Source: Treponema sp. (GTDB lineage: Bacteria > Spirochaetota > Spirochaetia > Treponematales > Treponemataceae). From it: 64,000 bases of DNA. The DNA lies in NCBI GenBank assembly GCA_024691105.1, contig JAILNY010000121.1:1-64000 (forward strand), written 5' to 3'. The notes beneath the pieces were generated by a model that searched no databases, had not been told where the DNA came from, and saw only the letters and a program-made list of their open reading frames with translations. Position 1 is the stretch's first letter. The number at the start of each line of letters is the position of its first letter. Below are positions 1 through 8,071 of this stretch, in pieces. The position numbers were made by a program, and so were the translations under genes.

Positions 1-2
1 AG

Positions 3-482
3 ATGGTTGATAGTGTTGATGAGTCTGTATTTTGTCAAGTCAACTTATGTTCTATTTTAAGATATCTTATTAGTCTGAATGATGAAGAATGTATAGTAAG
101 GTTCTTGAAAAACAAAAATGTTTTAGAGGGATTAGCGAAAGATACAGACGTTACTCCTATGCTTGCATTCAGTTTCGAAAAAAATGAAGTCAAAAATATA
201 CTAATGTATTTTAGCAAAGAAAATATTCATTTGAATTTTTCAAATAATGCTTCTTGCTTAGAAAATGCATTAGGGTCAGAGAGTATTGAGTCGGTAAAAT
301 GGGTCTTGAGTAATGGAGTTTCAATTAATACTGAATTAGATTTTTTAGGGGAAAAATGTAGCCCTGTTGAGTATACGAAAGAATTAATTCATAGATTAAA
401 TTATGATGATAATGATGTTCGAGTCAAACAGTCCAGAGAAAGGCTTAATGAGATTTTATTATTTTTAGAAAGTAATTCATAA
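3..482 (+). CDS. Ankyrin-like repeat protein, possibly 5'-truncated by window edge
   Basis: The frame is open from the first bases of the window to a TAA. An ATG lies at position 3, but the real start may be upstream, outside the window. The 159 visible residues have no signal peptide. They are mostly helical, with degenerate ankyrin-like units, for example SIESVKWVLSNGVSINTE near residues 94-111, which has the helix-loop pattern of ankyrin repeats. The gene lies 41 bases upstream of the ankyrin lipoprotein at 524 on the same strand and has the same A+T-rich composition. Ankyrin repeats mediate protein contacts; the partner is unknown. The ankyrin assignment comes from pattern reading only. 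Confidence 0.6.
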   Translation: MVDSVDESVFCQVNLCSILRYLISLNDEECIVRFLKNKNVLEGLAKDTDVTPMLAFSFEKNEVKNILMYFSKENIHLNFSNNASCLENALGSESIESVKWVLSNGVSINTELDFLGEKCSPVEYTKELIHRLNYDDNDVRVKQSRERLNEILLFLESNS

Positions 483-523
483 TTTTTGTTAATACATAAA
501 AAAATATCTTATTCGTGGAATAA

Positions 524-1993
524 ATGAAAAGATTGTTTCTATTTTTATTAATATCATCTCTGGTTCTATCATCCTGCTCTAAAATGAGATCAGAAAATAT
601 AAATAATGATATATTTACTGCGGCAAAAAAAGGGGATATTGAATTTATCAGGCAAATTTTAGAAACAAAAGATTTTACATCTGAGCAATATAATGAAATT
701 TGTAAGTCTGTTTTTGAAGCACGAAATTCTTATGACTATTTATTTGAACTGATTGAAACAAAGTTGCCAGTTGACTCGTTTTGTAATGGAGATACATTGT
801 TACAATGTGCTGTTAAAACACAAAATCTGGAATATGTAAAGAGAATTATAGAAAAAGGAGCAAATGTTGATTTGCATAATTTGACAAATAATTACAATGC
901 TCTCTATCTTTCCATAGAATTTAATTCAGCGGTAAGTGTAGAAATTTTTGATTTACTATTAAAGAAAACTGAAATAAAGAAATCAGATTATTTTTATGGT
1001 AATGACAGCGAGAATGGAAGTTATAAGAATTGTTCTGGCTGGTATTTTGAGCATTTACTTGAATTTAAGCAAAAAGAAATGCTGCAGCATTTTCTAGACC
1101 AACCTTCTGTTATGCAGATGGTAGTTCAGAATGATAAAACTTTAGAAGTTCTGGCAAGTTGTGTTGATTTTGATATACTGTTGCCGAAGAATTTTATTGA
1201 AAATGATTTTTATATTGATAGTCAGAAAGATTATTTTGAAATTGCTCTCAAGAATAAGAATTTTAAAATTATCCCATGGTTAATCAAAAATAATATTTCT
1301 CCTGTTGTGCAGGGGAATAATTTTGTGCAAGATCTTCTAAATACATCTTTTACAGATGATAAGATGAGTAAATCTGAGTACATCGAATTTTCTAGAATCA
1401 AACCTATGATTGAAAATTATGTAAAACAGTGTGTTAATTCGATAGATGGTTTGCTTAAAGAAAATGTTACAATTATTAATCTTACAGATAAATATTCAAT
1501 CATTACAAATCTAGATTTTGATGAAGTTATCCCCATTAGCCGTGAATATGTAATTTCTGGATATTCCTTGAGACCTGATAAAGGGTGGTGGATTTTTATA
1601 GATTCAGATAATAAAAAGATAATCAGGTATACAGAGACTTCTGTTTTACTTGGATCATTTAGTTTGGTAAAAAATTTTCTTGTGTTTGATGAAGGTTCTT
1701 CCACTCAAAGAACAATTAACATTTATGGAGTTGATAACAATGTTGCTGTTAGTATAAAAGCAGATGCTGTTTCAAATCCATATTTTTTGATAAATAATGA
1801 ACAAAATAAAGTGGCGGTATCATTTATCTCTAATAAAGATTTTAAAGAGGGCGTTGATGAATTGAAAATTGCCCGGGTTGGAATTAGAGTTGTGGATTTA
1901 CTTACGTCTCAAACTTACGAAATTATTCCCACTTCTGATATAAATTATTCTTTAGCATCTTTTGACAACGAACTAATGTATTTGGAGAACTAG
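524..1993 (+). CDS. Ankyrin-repeat lipoprotein
   Basis: 489 residues. The N-terminus is a lipoprotein signal peptide: Lys-Arg, then a Leu/Phe/Ile core, then a lipobox ending LVLSSC with the acylated Cys near residue 17, so the mature protein should be membrane-anchored outside the cytoplasm. Residues about 30-190 contain ankyrin-like repeats, such as NDIFTAAKKGDIEFIRQIL and TLLQCAVKTQNLEYVKRIIE. The second half (about 300-489) is beta-rich, does not look like ankyrin and is not recognised. The gene is in a same-strand run of small lipoprotein and ankyrin genes. Ribosome binding is weak (TGGA about 6 bases before ATG). Function is unknown; a binding or scaffold role on the cell surface or in the periplasm is an inference. 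Confidence 0.75.
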   Translation: MKRLFLFLLISSLVLSSCSKMRSENINNDIFTAAKKGDIEFIRQILETKDFTSEQYNEICKSVFEARNSYDYLFELIETKLPVDSFCNGDTLLQCAVKTQNLEYVKRIIEKGANVDLHNLTNNYNALYLSIEFNSAVSVEIFDLLLKKTEIKKSDYFYGNDSENGSYKNCSGWYFEHLLEFKQKEMLQHFLDQPSVMQMVVQNDKTLEVLASCVDFDILLPKNFIENDFYIDSQKDYFEIALKNKNFKIIPWLIKNNISPVVQGNNFVQDLLNTSFTDDKMSKSEYIEFSRIKPMIENYVKQCVNSIDGLLKENVTIINLTDKYSIITNLDFDEVIPISREYVISGYSLRPDKGWWIFIDSDNKKIIRYTETSVLLGSFSLVKNFLVFDEGSSTQRTINIYGVDNNVAVSIKADAVSNPYFLINNEQNKVAVSFISNKDFKEGVDELKIARVGIRVVDLLTSQTYEIIPTSDINYSLASFDNELMYLEN

Positions 1994-2031
1994 GTAAATG
2001 AACAAGGAACTTAACGGACGGGAGACATTAA

Positions 2032-2646
2032 ATGCGCAGGATTATTAAATTTATATGTATATTATCTTTGTTGATGACAATATTTGGTTGTAATAAACAA
2101 TCTGTTATGAAAAATGAAAAAACAGATGATAATCAGACAGAATCTAGACCATTACCGGTACAAGAGGTTTCTGATAATGATAACTCAAATGAAGAGTTTT
2201 TTTTCAAAACATATACTTTGGGTAATTCTGTAAGCGATGAATTATTGAAAGAGATAGAATTCGACGGAAAATTGTGTTTGTATGATTTGACGGTAAATGA
2301 TAATGAGAAAGAAGCATATGAAAAATTGAATAAAAATTTTAATAGTATAGTGAAAGAAGTTAGTCCTGAAAATATTATTTATTATTCTGAAGATGGAGTT
2401 TTTAACAAAGAGTCTGATTTTACGTTAAAATATTATGATGGTAAATTTATGTCACTTGAAAAGAAAAATCTTTCTCAGAACGAAATTCAGAAAATATGTG
2501 ATCAGTTAAATATCGGATGTAATATTTCAAAACTAAAAGGAAAGAAAGAATATTATAAATTTAAGGCTGGTAAATTTAGGTTTAGATTTTTACTGTACTA
2601 CGGTCAATATTCATATTATGTTTTTGATGCATCTAAGAATCCGTGA
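2032..2646 (+). CDS. Small lipoprotein of unknown function
   Basis: 204 residues with a lipoprotein signal peptide: basic start, hydrophobic core and a lipobox ending IFGC near residue 20. A Ser/Asp/Asn-rich linker follows (about 25-60), then a mixed alpha/beta domain that I do not recognise. A GGGAGA stretch lies about 6 bases before the ATG and serves as ribosome binding site. The C-terminus is odd: the reading frame stops after a Tyr-rich strand, and a second open frame in +1 overlaps and runs another 160 bases (2618-2809). Either the gene has suffered a frameshift near 2640 or two unrelated fragments abut. It belongs to the A+T-rich lipoprotein island. Confidence 0.6.
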   Translation: MRRIIKFICILSLLMTIFGCNKQSVMKNEKTDDNQTESRPLPVQEVSDNDNSNEEFFFKTYTLGNSVSDELLKEIEFDGKLCLYDLTVNDNEKEAYEKLNKNFNSIVKEVSPENIIYYSEDGVFNKESDFTLKYYDGKFMSLEKKNLSQNEIQKICDQLNIGCNISKLKGKKEYYKFKAGKFRFRFLLYYGQYSYYVFDASKNP

Positions 2647-2809
2647 AAGAATTCTTTTAAGCGCGGATTTTGGTAGCACTGCTTTTATAAATAATCCAAT
2701 ATCCAGTTATTCAAAGTATGAAATCTCGCTGGATAGTCCTTTTGCTGCAAATTATCATTCATTTAAATTCATGGAAAAAGATAAGAAAGAAAATTATATA
2801 AAGAAATAG
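2618..2809 (+). pseudogene. Out-of-frame fragment after the 204-residue lipoprotein
   Basis: This 63-codon frame overlaps the end of the preceding lipoprotein gene in the +1 frame and has no ribosome binding site of its own. Its translated sequence looks protein-like (Ser, Tyr, Phe and Asn rich, charged end) and not like random codons. It could be the C-terminal remainder of the upstream gene after a frameshift, or a relic of another gene. I do not recognise a family. Confidence 0.3.
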
Positions 2810-2824
2810 TTTTTGAATATCAAT

Positions 2825-2858
2825 TTGTGGTTATAGTCTGTGTCTACTGTAACCACAA
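2825..2858. repeat. Perfect 9-bp inverted repeat
   Basis: TTGTGGTTA (2825-2833) and TAACCACAA (2850-2858) are exact inverse complements separated by 16 bases. No T-run follows, so it is not a typical intrinsic terminator. It sits between the lipoprotein fragment and the decayed antitoxin gene. Confidence 0.6.
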
Positions 2859-2886
2859 GCAAAGTTCTGAAAATTGAATTGACGTA

Positions 2887-3159
2887 ATGAAAAAGTATAT
2901 GTACGATAATAAAAGGGGAAGTGAATACAGGAACAACTGACTCTATTAGGATTTTTCTGATATTCCCGAACTTACAGATTCAGAAGCAAAAGAACTATAC
3001 CCAAAAAACTGGCGACCAAAAAAGAAGGCTGTATCTGCAAGAATCGATATGGATACCATAGACTGGCTTAAAACTCCCGGAGAAAAAGGTTATCTTCAGA
3101 GAATGAATGCTGTGCTTCGTTGGGCAAAAATGAAAGGCTGCCCGATAAATCAACTATAG
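2887..3159 (+). pseudogene. Decayed BrnA-type (DUF4415) antitoxin remnant
   Basis: Reading from ATG 2887, a single frame gives 17 residues, a TGA at 2938-2940 and a TAG at 2947-2949, then 69 uninterrupted codons to a TAG at 3157-3159. The downstream part has the signature of BrnA/DUF4415 antitoxins: a basic linker, VSARIDMDTIDWLK with the ribbon strand, and LQRMNAVLRWAKM as the following helix. In intact pairs this ribbon-helix-helix protein represses its operon and neutralises a BrnT RNase-like toxin. No BrnT frame is visible next to it. The two in-frame stops, with frame kept on both sides, indicate nonsense decay and not a frameshift. Confidence 0.7.
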
Positions 3160-3177
3160 ACAATATCAGGGGACAAA

Positions 3178-3579
3178 ATGAAAAAGAAAATAAGTTTTAT
3201 TGGGTTAATACTTTTATTTATATGTAGTAATTGTTTAATTTATTCCCAGTGAAAATTTTATAAATACGTAAAACCTTCAATAGATATCTCAAAAATGAGA
3301 ACAAGAAAAATTGAATCCAATATATATTCTGATGAAAAGACTTCAAAAGAATATATAAAATTTTTGTTAGATAATAAGTTACTGAATATTGACAATTCTC
3401 TAGTTTATTCAATTTGCTTGCATAATAATGATACAACATGGCATGTACTGTTGTATTTGTCAGAAAAACATGATGAAAATATTATTTTAGATTATTGTGA
3501 TGCACCTTTGATGTATTCGTTTTGTCTGGATAAGAAAAATGGTGCTGTTACAGATTTACGTTTTATACTGGAAGGGTAA
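3178..3579 (+). pseudogene. Secreted ankyrin-like protein interrupted by in-frame TGA
   Basis: ATG 3178 begins a 24-residue sequence that is a convincing signal peptide (Lys-rich start, Ile/Leu/Phe core, ending CLIYSQ), then TGA at 3250-3252. The same frame then continues for 108 codons to TAA 3577-3579. The continuation is helical and resembles the other ankyrin-like proteins of this island. A CAGGGGAC ribosome-binding sequence precedes the ATG. One base change would restore a 132-codon exported protein. An internal ATG at 3295 could still give a 94-residue cytoplasmic product, but it has no clear ribosome binding site. The alternatives to a real nonsense mutation are a sequencing error or stop readthrough. 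Confidence 0.65.
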
Positions 3580-3620
3580 TCAACAAAAGCAAGGGTATGA
3601 GAGGTAAATAGACGGCTAAA

Positions 3621-4019
3621 ATGAAAAGAATTAAATTATTACTTCCGATTATTTGTTTATTATTTTATTCCTGCACAGACACAGTCGCTTTCTCAGAAGA
3701 AGTAAAAGTTATAATTAAATTTTTCCCTATGAAACAAAATACGAGTGAGGTGGTAATTTATAACAATGAAAATCCTGACTTTTCTAAAAGAATTATAAAA
3801 TCTATAAATAGCTCGATGCCAGGATTTTTTTATTTTGATAAGAACGAATTATCATTTGGCTGGTTTGTTATTGAAATTCATCAGGATAACGTAATTAAAA
3901 AATATGAAGTCTTTAACAAGAATGTTATTTATGATGTTAACAATAAACGAGTACTTAGATGTAAGATTTTGGACCAGATTTATGAATATATAGCAGTAAA
4001 AACGTTAGTTGACTATTAA
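3621..4019 (+). CDS. Small lipoprotein of unknown function
   Basis: 132 residues. A short basic start and a Leu/Ile/Phe core lead to a lipobox ending LFYSC near residue 18. The mature part is about 110 residues and mainly beta-strand-like (alternating Val/Ile with charged residues; repeated Lys-Tyr-Glu and Asn-Lys turns), which suggests a small beta-sandwich. That is inference only, and no family is recognised. GAGAGG, about 13-18 bases upstream of the ATG, is distant for a Shine-Dalgarno. The gene follows the broken ankyrin-like gene by 41 bases and precedes another lipoprotein by 19 bases, so the two lipoproteins could share a transcript. Confidence 0.65.
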   Translation: MKRIKLLLPIICLLFYSCTDTVAFSEEVKVIIKFFPMKQNTSEVVIYNNENPDFSKRIIKSINSSMPGFFYFDKNELSFGWFVIEIHQDNVIKKYEVFNKNVIYDVNNKRVLRCKILDQIYEYIAVKTLVDY

Positions 4020-4038
4020 AATTTGTAGGTAGTGTATT

Positions 4039-4467
4039 ATGAATTGTTCAGGTTTTAGATATCTCATTTTTTTCATTGTTTGTTTTATTTGCTTTTGTGG
4101 CTGTTCAAAAAAGTCTGTTTGCTACTCAGGTACTGCTGATGAGATTATAAATTATTACAAAGAAAACGATTCATTAAATTTTAATAAAGGTGATCTTATT
4201 GAAGTTGAAGGAGTTATTGAACATATTTCCTATCCGATAGATGGATTTAAAACAAATGAGTGTGTGGTTTATTTAGGAACTGAGGGCTGTAATGTAAAAA
4301 GGCTTGAAGGTAATTATATGTCTTGTAAATTTAATTATCAATTAGATCAAAACTATATTGGTAAAAAAGTAAAAGTCAAAGGAGTCTACAAGCGAATCTA
4401 TATATTACCTAATGGGATGACTGTACGTATAGAAAAATGTGAAATAACAGATTGTATCCATGATTAA
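4039..4467 (+). CDS. Lipoprotein with OB-fold tRNA_anti-like domain
   Basis: 142 residues. The N-terminal hydrophobic segment ends in a lipobox (CFCGC, Cys near residue 22), so the protein should be exported and lipid-anchored. The mature part matches the pattern of the exported OB-fold proteins grouped as tRNA_anti-like: a strand KGDLIEVEGVIEHI, a central Cys-containing turn, and a closing strand KKVKVKGVYKRI. Despite the family name, such lipoproteins are not known to bind tRNA, and their role is undefined. The gene ends the plus-strand island and converges with the chemotaxis gene, whose stop is 44 bases away. No strong hairpin terminator was seen between them. Confidence 0.65.
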   Translation: MNCSGFRYLIFFIVCFICFCGCSKKSVCYSGTADEIINYYKENDSLNFNKGDLIEVEGVIEHISYPIDGFKTNECVVYLGTEGCNVKRLEGNYMSCKFNYQLDQNYIGKKVKVKGVYKRIYILPNGMTVRIEKCEITDCIHD

Positions 4468-4511
4468 GTAGACTCCGTTCACGTGTCCCGTGTGTAGCCA
4501 CAGAATCACTT

Positions 4512-6398
4512 CTACAACCTGAACGAGTCAATCTTTTCTGACAATTCGTGACTGTCCTTGAGATTCTTTTCAGAATTATCATTTACCTGATTTACGGCCG
4601 AGGTAATGTTTTCAACGCTCGTTGTCATTACTTCCATACTGTCTGTAATATGGCGTGTAATTTCAGAAAGTACATTCATTTCCTGAACCATTTTATCTGT
4701 GCCGGACATAATCTCGCCGGAATTATTTTTTACAGTAATTGTGGAATCTGAGATACTCCGCATTGCGGCAAGGACCTGCTTGTTTCCTTCATTCTGTTCA
4801 TCCATCGCATTTTTTACAACAAGTTCCTGTGAACGTACTGTATTTGCTGATTCATAAATTACATCAAATTGCTTTTGAACTTCGATGATACTTTCAGAAA
4901 TATGATTTATCGATTCTGAAAGAGTCTTAAGATTTTCGTTAATGTTTTTACCCTGAGAACTTGACTGTTCAGCAAGCTTTCTGATTTCATCTGCAACAAC
5001 TGCAAATCCTTTTCCCGCTTCTCCGGCATGCGCAGATTCAATCGCAGCATTCATCGCAAGAAGGTTTGTCTGGCTTGCAATTGTCTGAATAATTTTACTT
5101 GCGTCCATCAAAAGTGTTGACTGCTGCTGTACTTCAGAAGCGACATCTACAGCATTTTGAATTTTGGTTTTGCCTTCTTCAGAAGCGTTACCAAGATGCT
5201 CGATTGCAAGCATGTTTTTATCAAGAATGTTTGTAACAGAATTTATATTTGCAACCATTTCATCAACCGAAGCCGAAGATTCTGTTACAGCTGATGACTG
5301 TGATTCAATACTTTCGTTCAATTCTCTAAGACGAAGCACAATTTGATTTACAGAAACATTTGATTCTTCAACGCCATTAGTCTGATTCTGCATTTCCTGT
5401 CGGACAATTTCGATATTTTTAGAAATTTCATCGACGCCCTGATTTGCAGAAAGCAGATTGGATTTTAATTCATCTGCACTTTGTTCAGAATTTTTTGCAG
5501 AGTTTGACATGTCAGAAAGAATATTCTTTGTTTCATCGCGGAAGCTGTTAATATTATTTACAAGTTCTCCAATTTCGCAGCGGCACTGAACGCGAAGCGG
5601 ATCGACTTTATAATTCTTTTTTGACAGTTCTTCTGTATGATTTTTTACTGCAACAATTCCTTCATTAATAGCAAGAATCGTGACAAAGGTACTGGCTAAA
5701 TTTGCCAGGGTTATCATAATTCCAAATGGGACAAGCTTGTTCACCATCAGGTAATTTACACCGTGTTTAAGATTACTGGAAATAGAAACGACATGTTCAA
5801 CACTTAAAATTATTGCAACCATCGCAAGAAGAATAACGATATTAGTTCTCTGTCTTATTGACATAAGCTGAACTTCTTTATAGTGCGGAAGCCATGACAT
5901 TGATGACTCAATATAACGAAGCATTAAAACAAATCCAATCATCGAAAATCCAAAGGCAAGTCCCCACATAAGTGTCAGCATTGAGACAAAGGCTGCCGAT
6001 CCCGATTCAAAAGCTGCTAAATTAATTCCCTTCGCATTTGCCCTCATAACGATAAGACCTGCAAAAAATGCATAAAAAAGAACAACGCATGCAATGTTTG
6101 CATTATACCAGTTTTTGAAATAAAGATTTGTCGAACGTATCGATTTATCCGAGCCGTCAAAACTTGCAAATTTTCTCAGCAGAAGCGTGTACATTACTAC
6201 AGGAAGCACAAGGACAGCAATAAATGAAATTAAAAGCAGAGGAATATCGGTAATTATTTTTATAAACTCCTGTGGAGTTAATGCCCCTGTAAAAATTGTA
6301 AATGGTCCAAAAAGTATGAATGGAGCAATATAACATTCCATTACAGATAAAAATGATTTTAAATTGAATTTCGCACGATTTTCAAAAATTGGATCCAT
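4512..6398 (-). CDS. Methyl-accepting chemotaxis protein without large periplasmic sensor
   Basis: 628 residues. The N-terminal third has about six hydrophobic segments with only short loops between them (residues about 15-260), so there is no periplasmic ligand-binding domain of the usual size. A HAMP-like linker follows (about 255-300). The signalling domain then runs to the C-terminus, with the highly conserved hairpin tip [20 protein letters not shown] and the following [16 protein letters not shown]. It would control CheA at a polar receptor array; the stimulus is unknown and may be sensed in the membrane. CGGAGGAGT just upstream of the ATG is a strong ribosome binding site. It is transcribed divergently from argG. 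Confidence 0.95.
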   Translation of the reverse strand: MDPIFENRAKFNLKSFLSVMECYIAPFILFGPFTIFTGALTPQEFIKIITDIPLLLISFIAVLVLPVVMYTLLLRKFASFDGSDKSIRSTNLYFKNWYNANIACVVLFYAFFAGLIVMRANAKGINLAAFESGSAAFVSMLTLMWGLAFGFSMIGFVLMLRYIESSMSWLPHYKEVQLMSIRQRTNIVILLAMVAIILSVEHVVSISSNLKHGVNYLMVNKLVPFGIMITLANLASTFVTILAINEGIVAVKNHTEELSKKNYKVDPLRVQCRCEIGELVNNINSFRDETKNILSDMSNSAKNSEQSADELKSNLLSANQGVDEISKNIEIVRQEMQNQTNGVEESNVSVNQIVLRLRELNESIESQSSAVTESSASVDEMVANINSVTNILDKNMLAIEHLGNASEEGKTKIQNAVDVASEVQQQSTLLMDASKIIQTIASQTNLLAMNAAIESAHAGEAGKGFAVVADEIRKLAEQSSSQGKNINENLKTLSESINHISESIIEVQKQFDVIYESANTVRSQELVVKNAMDEQNEGNKQVLAAMRSISDSTITVKNNSGEIMSGTDKMVQEMNVLSEITRHITDSMEVMTTSVENITSAVNQVNDNSEKNLKDSHELSEKIDSFRL

Positions 6399-6534
6399 AA
6401 ACTCCTCCGTATAATGGTACCAATAAATGATAACATGTAAATTTGTATATGTAACGAAATTTTTTTGAAATATTCCCTAAAAAAAATATTTATAAAAAAA
6501 ATTCACTAAAAAAAACTTCACAATGCTTTTTTTG

Positions 6535-6563
6535 TTGAATAAAATTACATAAAATGCTATATT
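6535..6563 (+). promoter_or_regulatory. argG promoter
   Basis: TTGAAT (6535-6540) and TATATT (6558-6563) are separated by 17 bases, which fits a housekeeping sigma-factor promoter. The predicted transcription start is near 6570, about 104 bases before the argG start codon. Confidence 0.7.
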
Positions 6564-6566
6564 TTT

Positions 6567-6580
6567 TGCATAAATATTCA
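6567..6580 (+). promoter_or_regulatory. ARG-box-like operator at argG transcription start
   Basis: TGCATAAATATTCA matches the ArgR half-site pair TGAATWWWWATTCA at 13 of 14 positions (only the third base differs). It lies 4 bases downstream of the minus-10 hexamer, over the predicted transcription start, where a bound repressor would block RNA polymerase. The ArgR match is by consensus; no argR gene is in this window. Confidence 0.6.
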
Positions 6581-6673
6581 TTTTATGAGCCGGCTGAAAA
6601 GAACGCGGAATATAGCGTGAAAACTTGCGGTAAAAGCTGCGTCAATTTTAAGAGTGCCCGGCAGGAGTTTAAT

Positions 6674-7939
6674 ATGGCAAAAGATAAGGTAATTCTTGCT
6701 TATTCTGGTGGACTTGATACAACTGTTATCATTCCCTGGCTTAAAGAAAATTATGATTACGATGTAATCGCTGTCTGTATCGATGTTGGTCAGGGCGATG
6801 ACTGGCAGGCAATCAAATCCCGCGCTCTTAAAACTGGAGCTGCGGCATGTTACGTAGTTGATGCCCGCGAAGAATATATCACAGACTACATCTGGCCTGC
6901 TGTTAAGGCAAATGCAGTTTACGAAGATGAATATTTGCTTGGAACTTCAACAGCTCGTCCTTTAATCGGAAAGATTCTTGTTGAATATGCACGTCAGGAA
7001 AAAGCCGTTGCAATTTGTCACGGTGCAACTGGTAAAGGTAACGATCAGGTTCGTTTTGAACTTGCAATCAAGGCTTTTGCACCAGACATCAAGGTAATTG
7101 CTGCATGGCGTGATGACAAGTGGAATATGGACAGCCGCGAAGCAGAAATTAAATTCCTTGAAGACCGTGGCCTCGAAGTTCCAATGAAAAAAGACCAGTC
7201 ATATTCTCGTGACGAAAACATCTGGCACCTCAGCCACGAAGGTCTTGAACTTGAGAAAACAGAAAACGAACCTAACTATAAACACATGCTCAAAAATACC
7301 TGCGTTCCAGAAGAAGCACCGGAAGAAGGCGAGTATGTTACAATCGATTTTGAAAAGGGAATTCCTGTCGGCCTGAACGGCAAAAAGATGGGTGCTCTTG
7401 AACTTTTGACAGAACTCAATACAATCGGTGGACGCAACGGTGTCGGCCTTGTCGACATCTGTGAAAACCGCTGCGTTGGTATGAAAAGCCGTGGTGTTTA
7501 CGAAACACCGGGTGGAGCAATTCTTTACTTTGCACACCGCATGATGGATCACATCTGTCTTGACCGCGAAACATATCACTACAAGCAGCAGCTTTCTATC
7601 CGCATGGGTGAACTTATCTATGACGGAAAATGGTTTACAACTTTGATGGACGCTTGTATGGCGTTTGTTGATAAGACAGAAGAAACAGTAACTGGTTGGG
7701 CAAAAGTAAAACTCATTAAGGGTGCAATCAGAGCAGCAGGAAGTGGTTCAAAGTACAGTCTCTACAACGAGTCAATTGCATCATTTACAACTGGTGAACT
7801 TTACAACCACAAAGACGCACAGGGCTTTATTACATTGTTCGGCCTTCCATTAAAAGTCCGCGCTATGATGGAGCAACAAGTCGGCGAAGGCCAGGCCATT
7901 ACGGAAAGCAAGAGCCTTAAAAAGCGTCCGACAGAGTAA
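6674..7939 (+). CDS. argG: Argininosuccinate synthase
   Basis: Joins citrulline and aspartate using ATP to make argininosuccinate, the penultimate step of arginine synthesis, in the cytoplasm. The protein has 421 residues, as expected. The N-terminal nucleotide-binding motif AYSGGLDTTV (about residues 9-18) is the PP-loop of this enzyme class. Other conserved stretches are CHGATGKGNDQVRFE and the C-terminal synthetase domain with SKYSLYNESIASF. I chose ATG 6674 because AGGAG (6663-6667) lies 6 bases before it and MAKDKV is the family start; the open frame extends 40 codons further upstream, but that part overlaps the promoter and operator. It is a single-gene unit with a strong terminator at 8031. 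No other arg genes are adjacent. Confidence 0.97.
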   Translation: MAKDKVILAYSGGLDTTVIIPWLKENYDYDVIAVCIDVGQGDDWQAIKSRALKTGAAACYVVDAREEYITDYIWPAVKANAVYEDEYLLGTSTARPLIGKILVEYARQEKAVAICHGATGKGNDQVRFELAIKAFAPDIKVIAAWRDDKWNMDSREAEIKFLEDRGLEVPMKKDQSYSRDENIWHLSHEGLELEKTENEPNYKHMLKNTCVPEEAPEEGEYVTIDFEKGIPVGLNGKKMGALELLTELNTIGGRNGVGLVDICENRCVGMKSRGVYETPGGAILYFAHRMMDHICLDRETYHYKQQLSIRMGELIYDGKWFTTLMDACMAFVDKTEETVTGWAKVKLIKGAIRAAGSGSKYSLYNESIASFTTGELYNHKDAQGFITLFGLPLKVRAMMEQQVGEGQAITESKSLKKRPTE

Positions 7940-7945
7940 GGCAGA

Positions 7946-8016
7946 AGAATCAGGGCGCGAGTGGCGCAGCGCCCGTTGGCCGACTTGTCCGGAGCGCCAT
8001 TCGCGTCCGGCATTCT
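7946..8016. repeat. Long nested inverted repeat downstream of argG
   Basis: CGCGAGTGGCGC (7956-7967) pairs with GCGCCATTCGCG (7994-8005) with one mismatch around a 26-base GC-rich loop. AGAAT (7946-7950) and ATTCT (8012-8016) form an outer stem. It is markedly GC-richer than its surroundings and precedes the true terminator. It is probably one of the genome's dispersed intergenic elements. Confidence 0.5.
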
Positions 8017-8030
8017 AATTTTGATTTATA

Positions 8031-8060
8031 AAGGCGCGTCTTATATCGCGCCTTTTTTTT
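8031..8060 (+). terminator. Intrinsic terminator of argG
   Basis: A perfect 8-bp stem, AAGGCGCG (8031-8038) with CGCGCCTT (8047-8054), encloses an 8-base loop and runs into eight T residues (8053-8060). Confidence 0.9.
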
Positions 8061-8071
8061 GCAGGTTTTAA

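Noticed and set aside
3250..3252. Selenocysteine or stop readthrough at this TGA
   Set aside because: No convincing SECIS-like hairpin was seen and the position follows a signal peptide; a nonsense mutation is simpler.
1..4467. Integron cassette array (as in T. denticola)
   Set aside because: No shared attC-like inverted sites separate the genes; only one isolated inverted repeat at 2825 was seen and no integrase.
6554..6673. Longer argG start, 40 codons upstream
   Set aside because: It overlaps the promoter and operator; AGGAG and the family start point to ATG 6674.
7199..7579. Minus-strand open frame of 126 codons within argG
   Set aside because: It lies fully antisense to argG with no ribosome binding site or recognisable protein.
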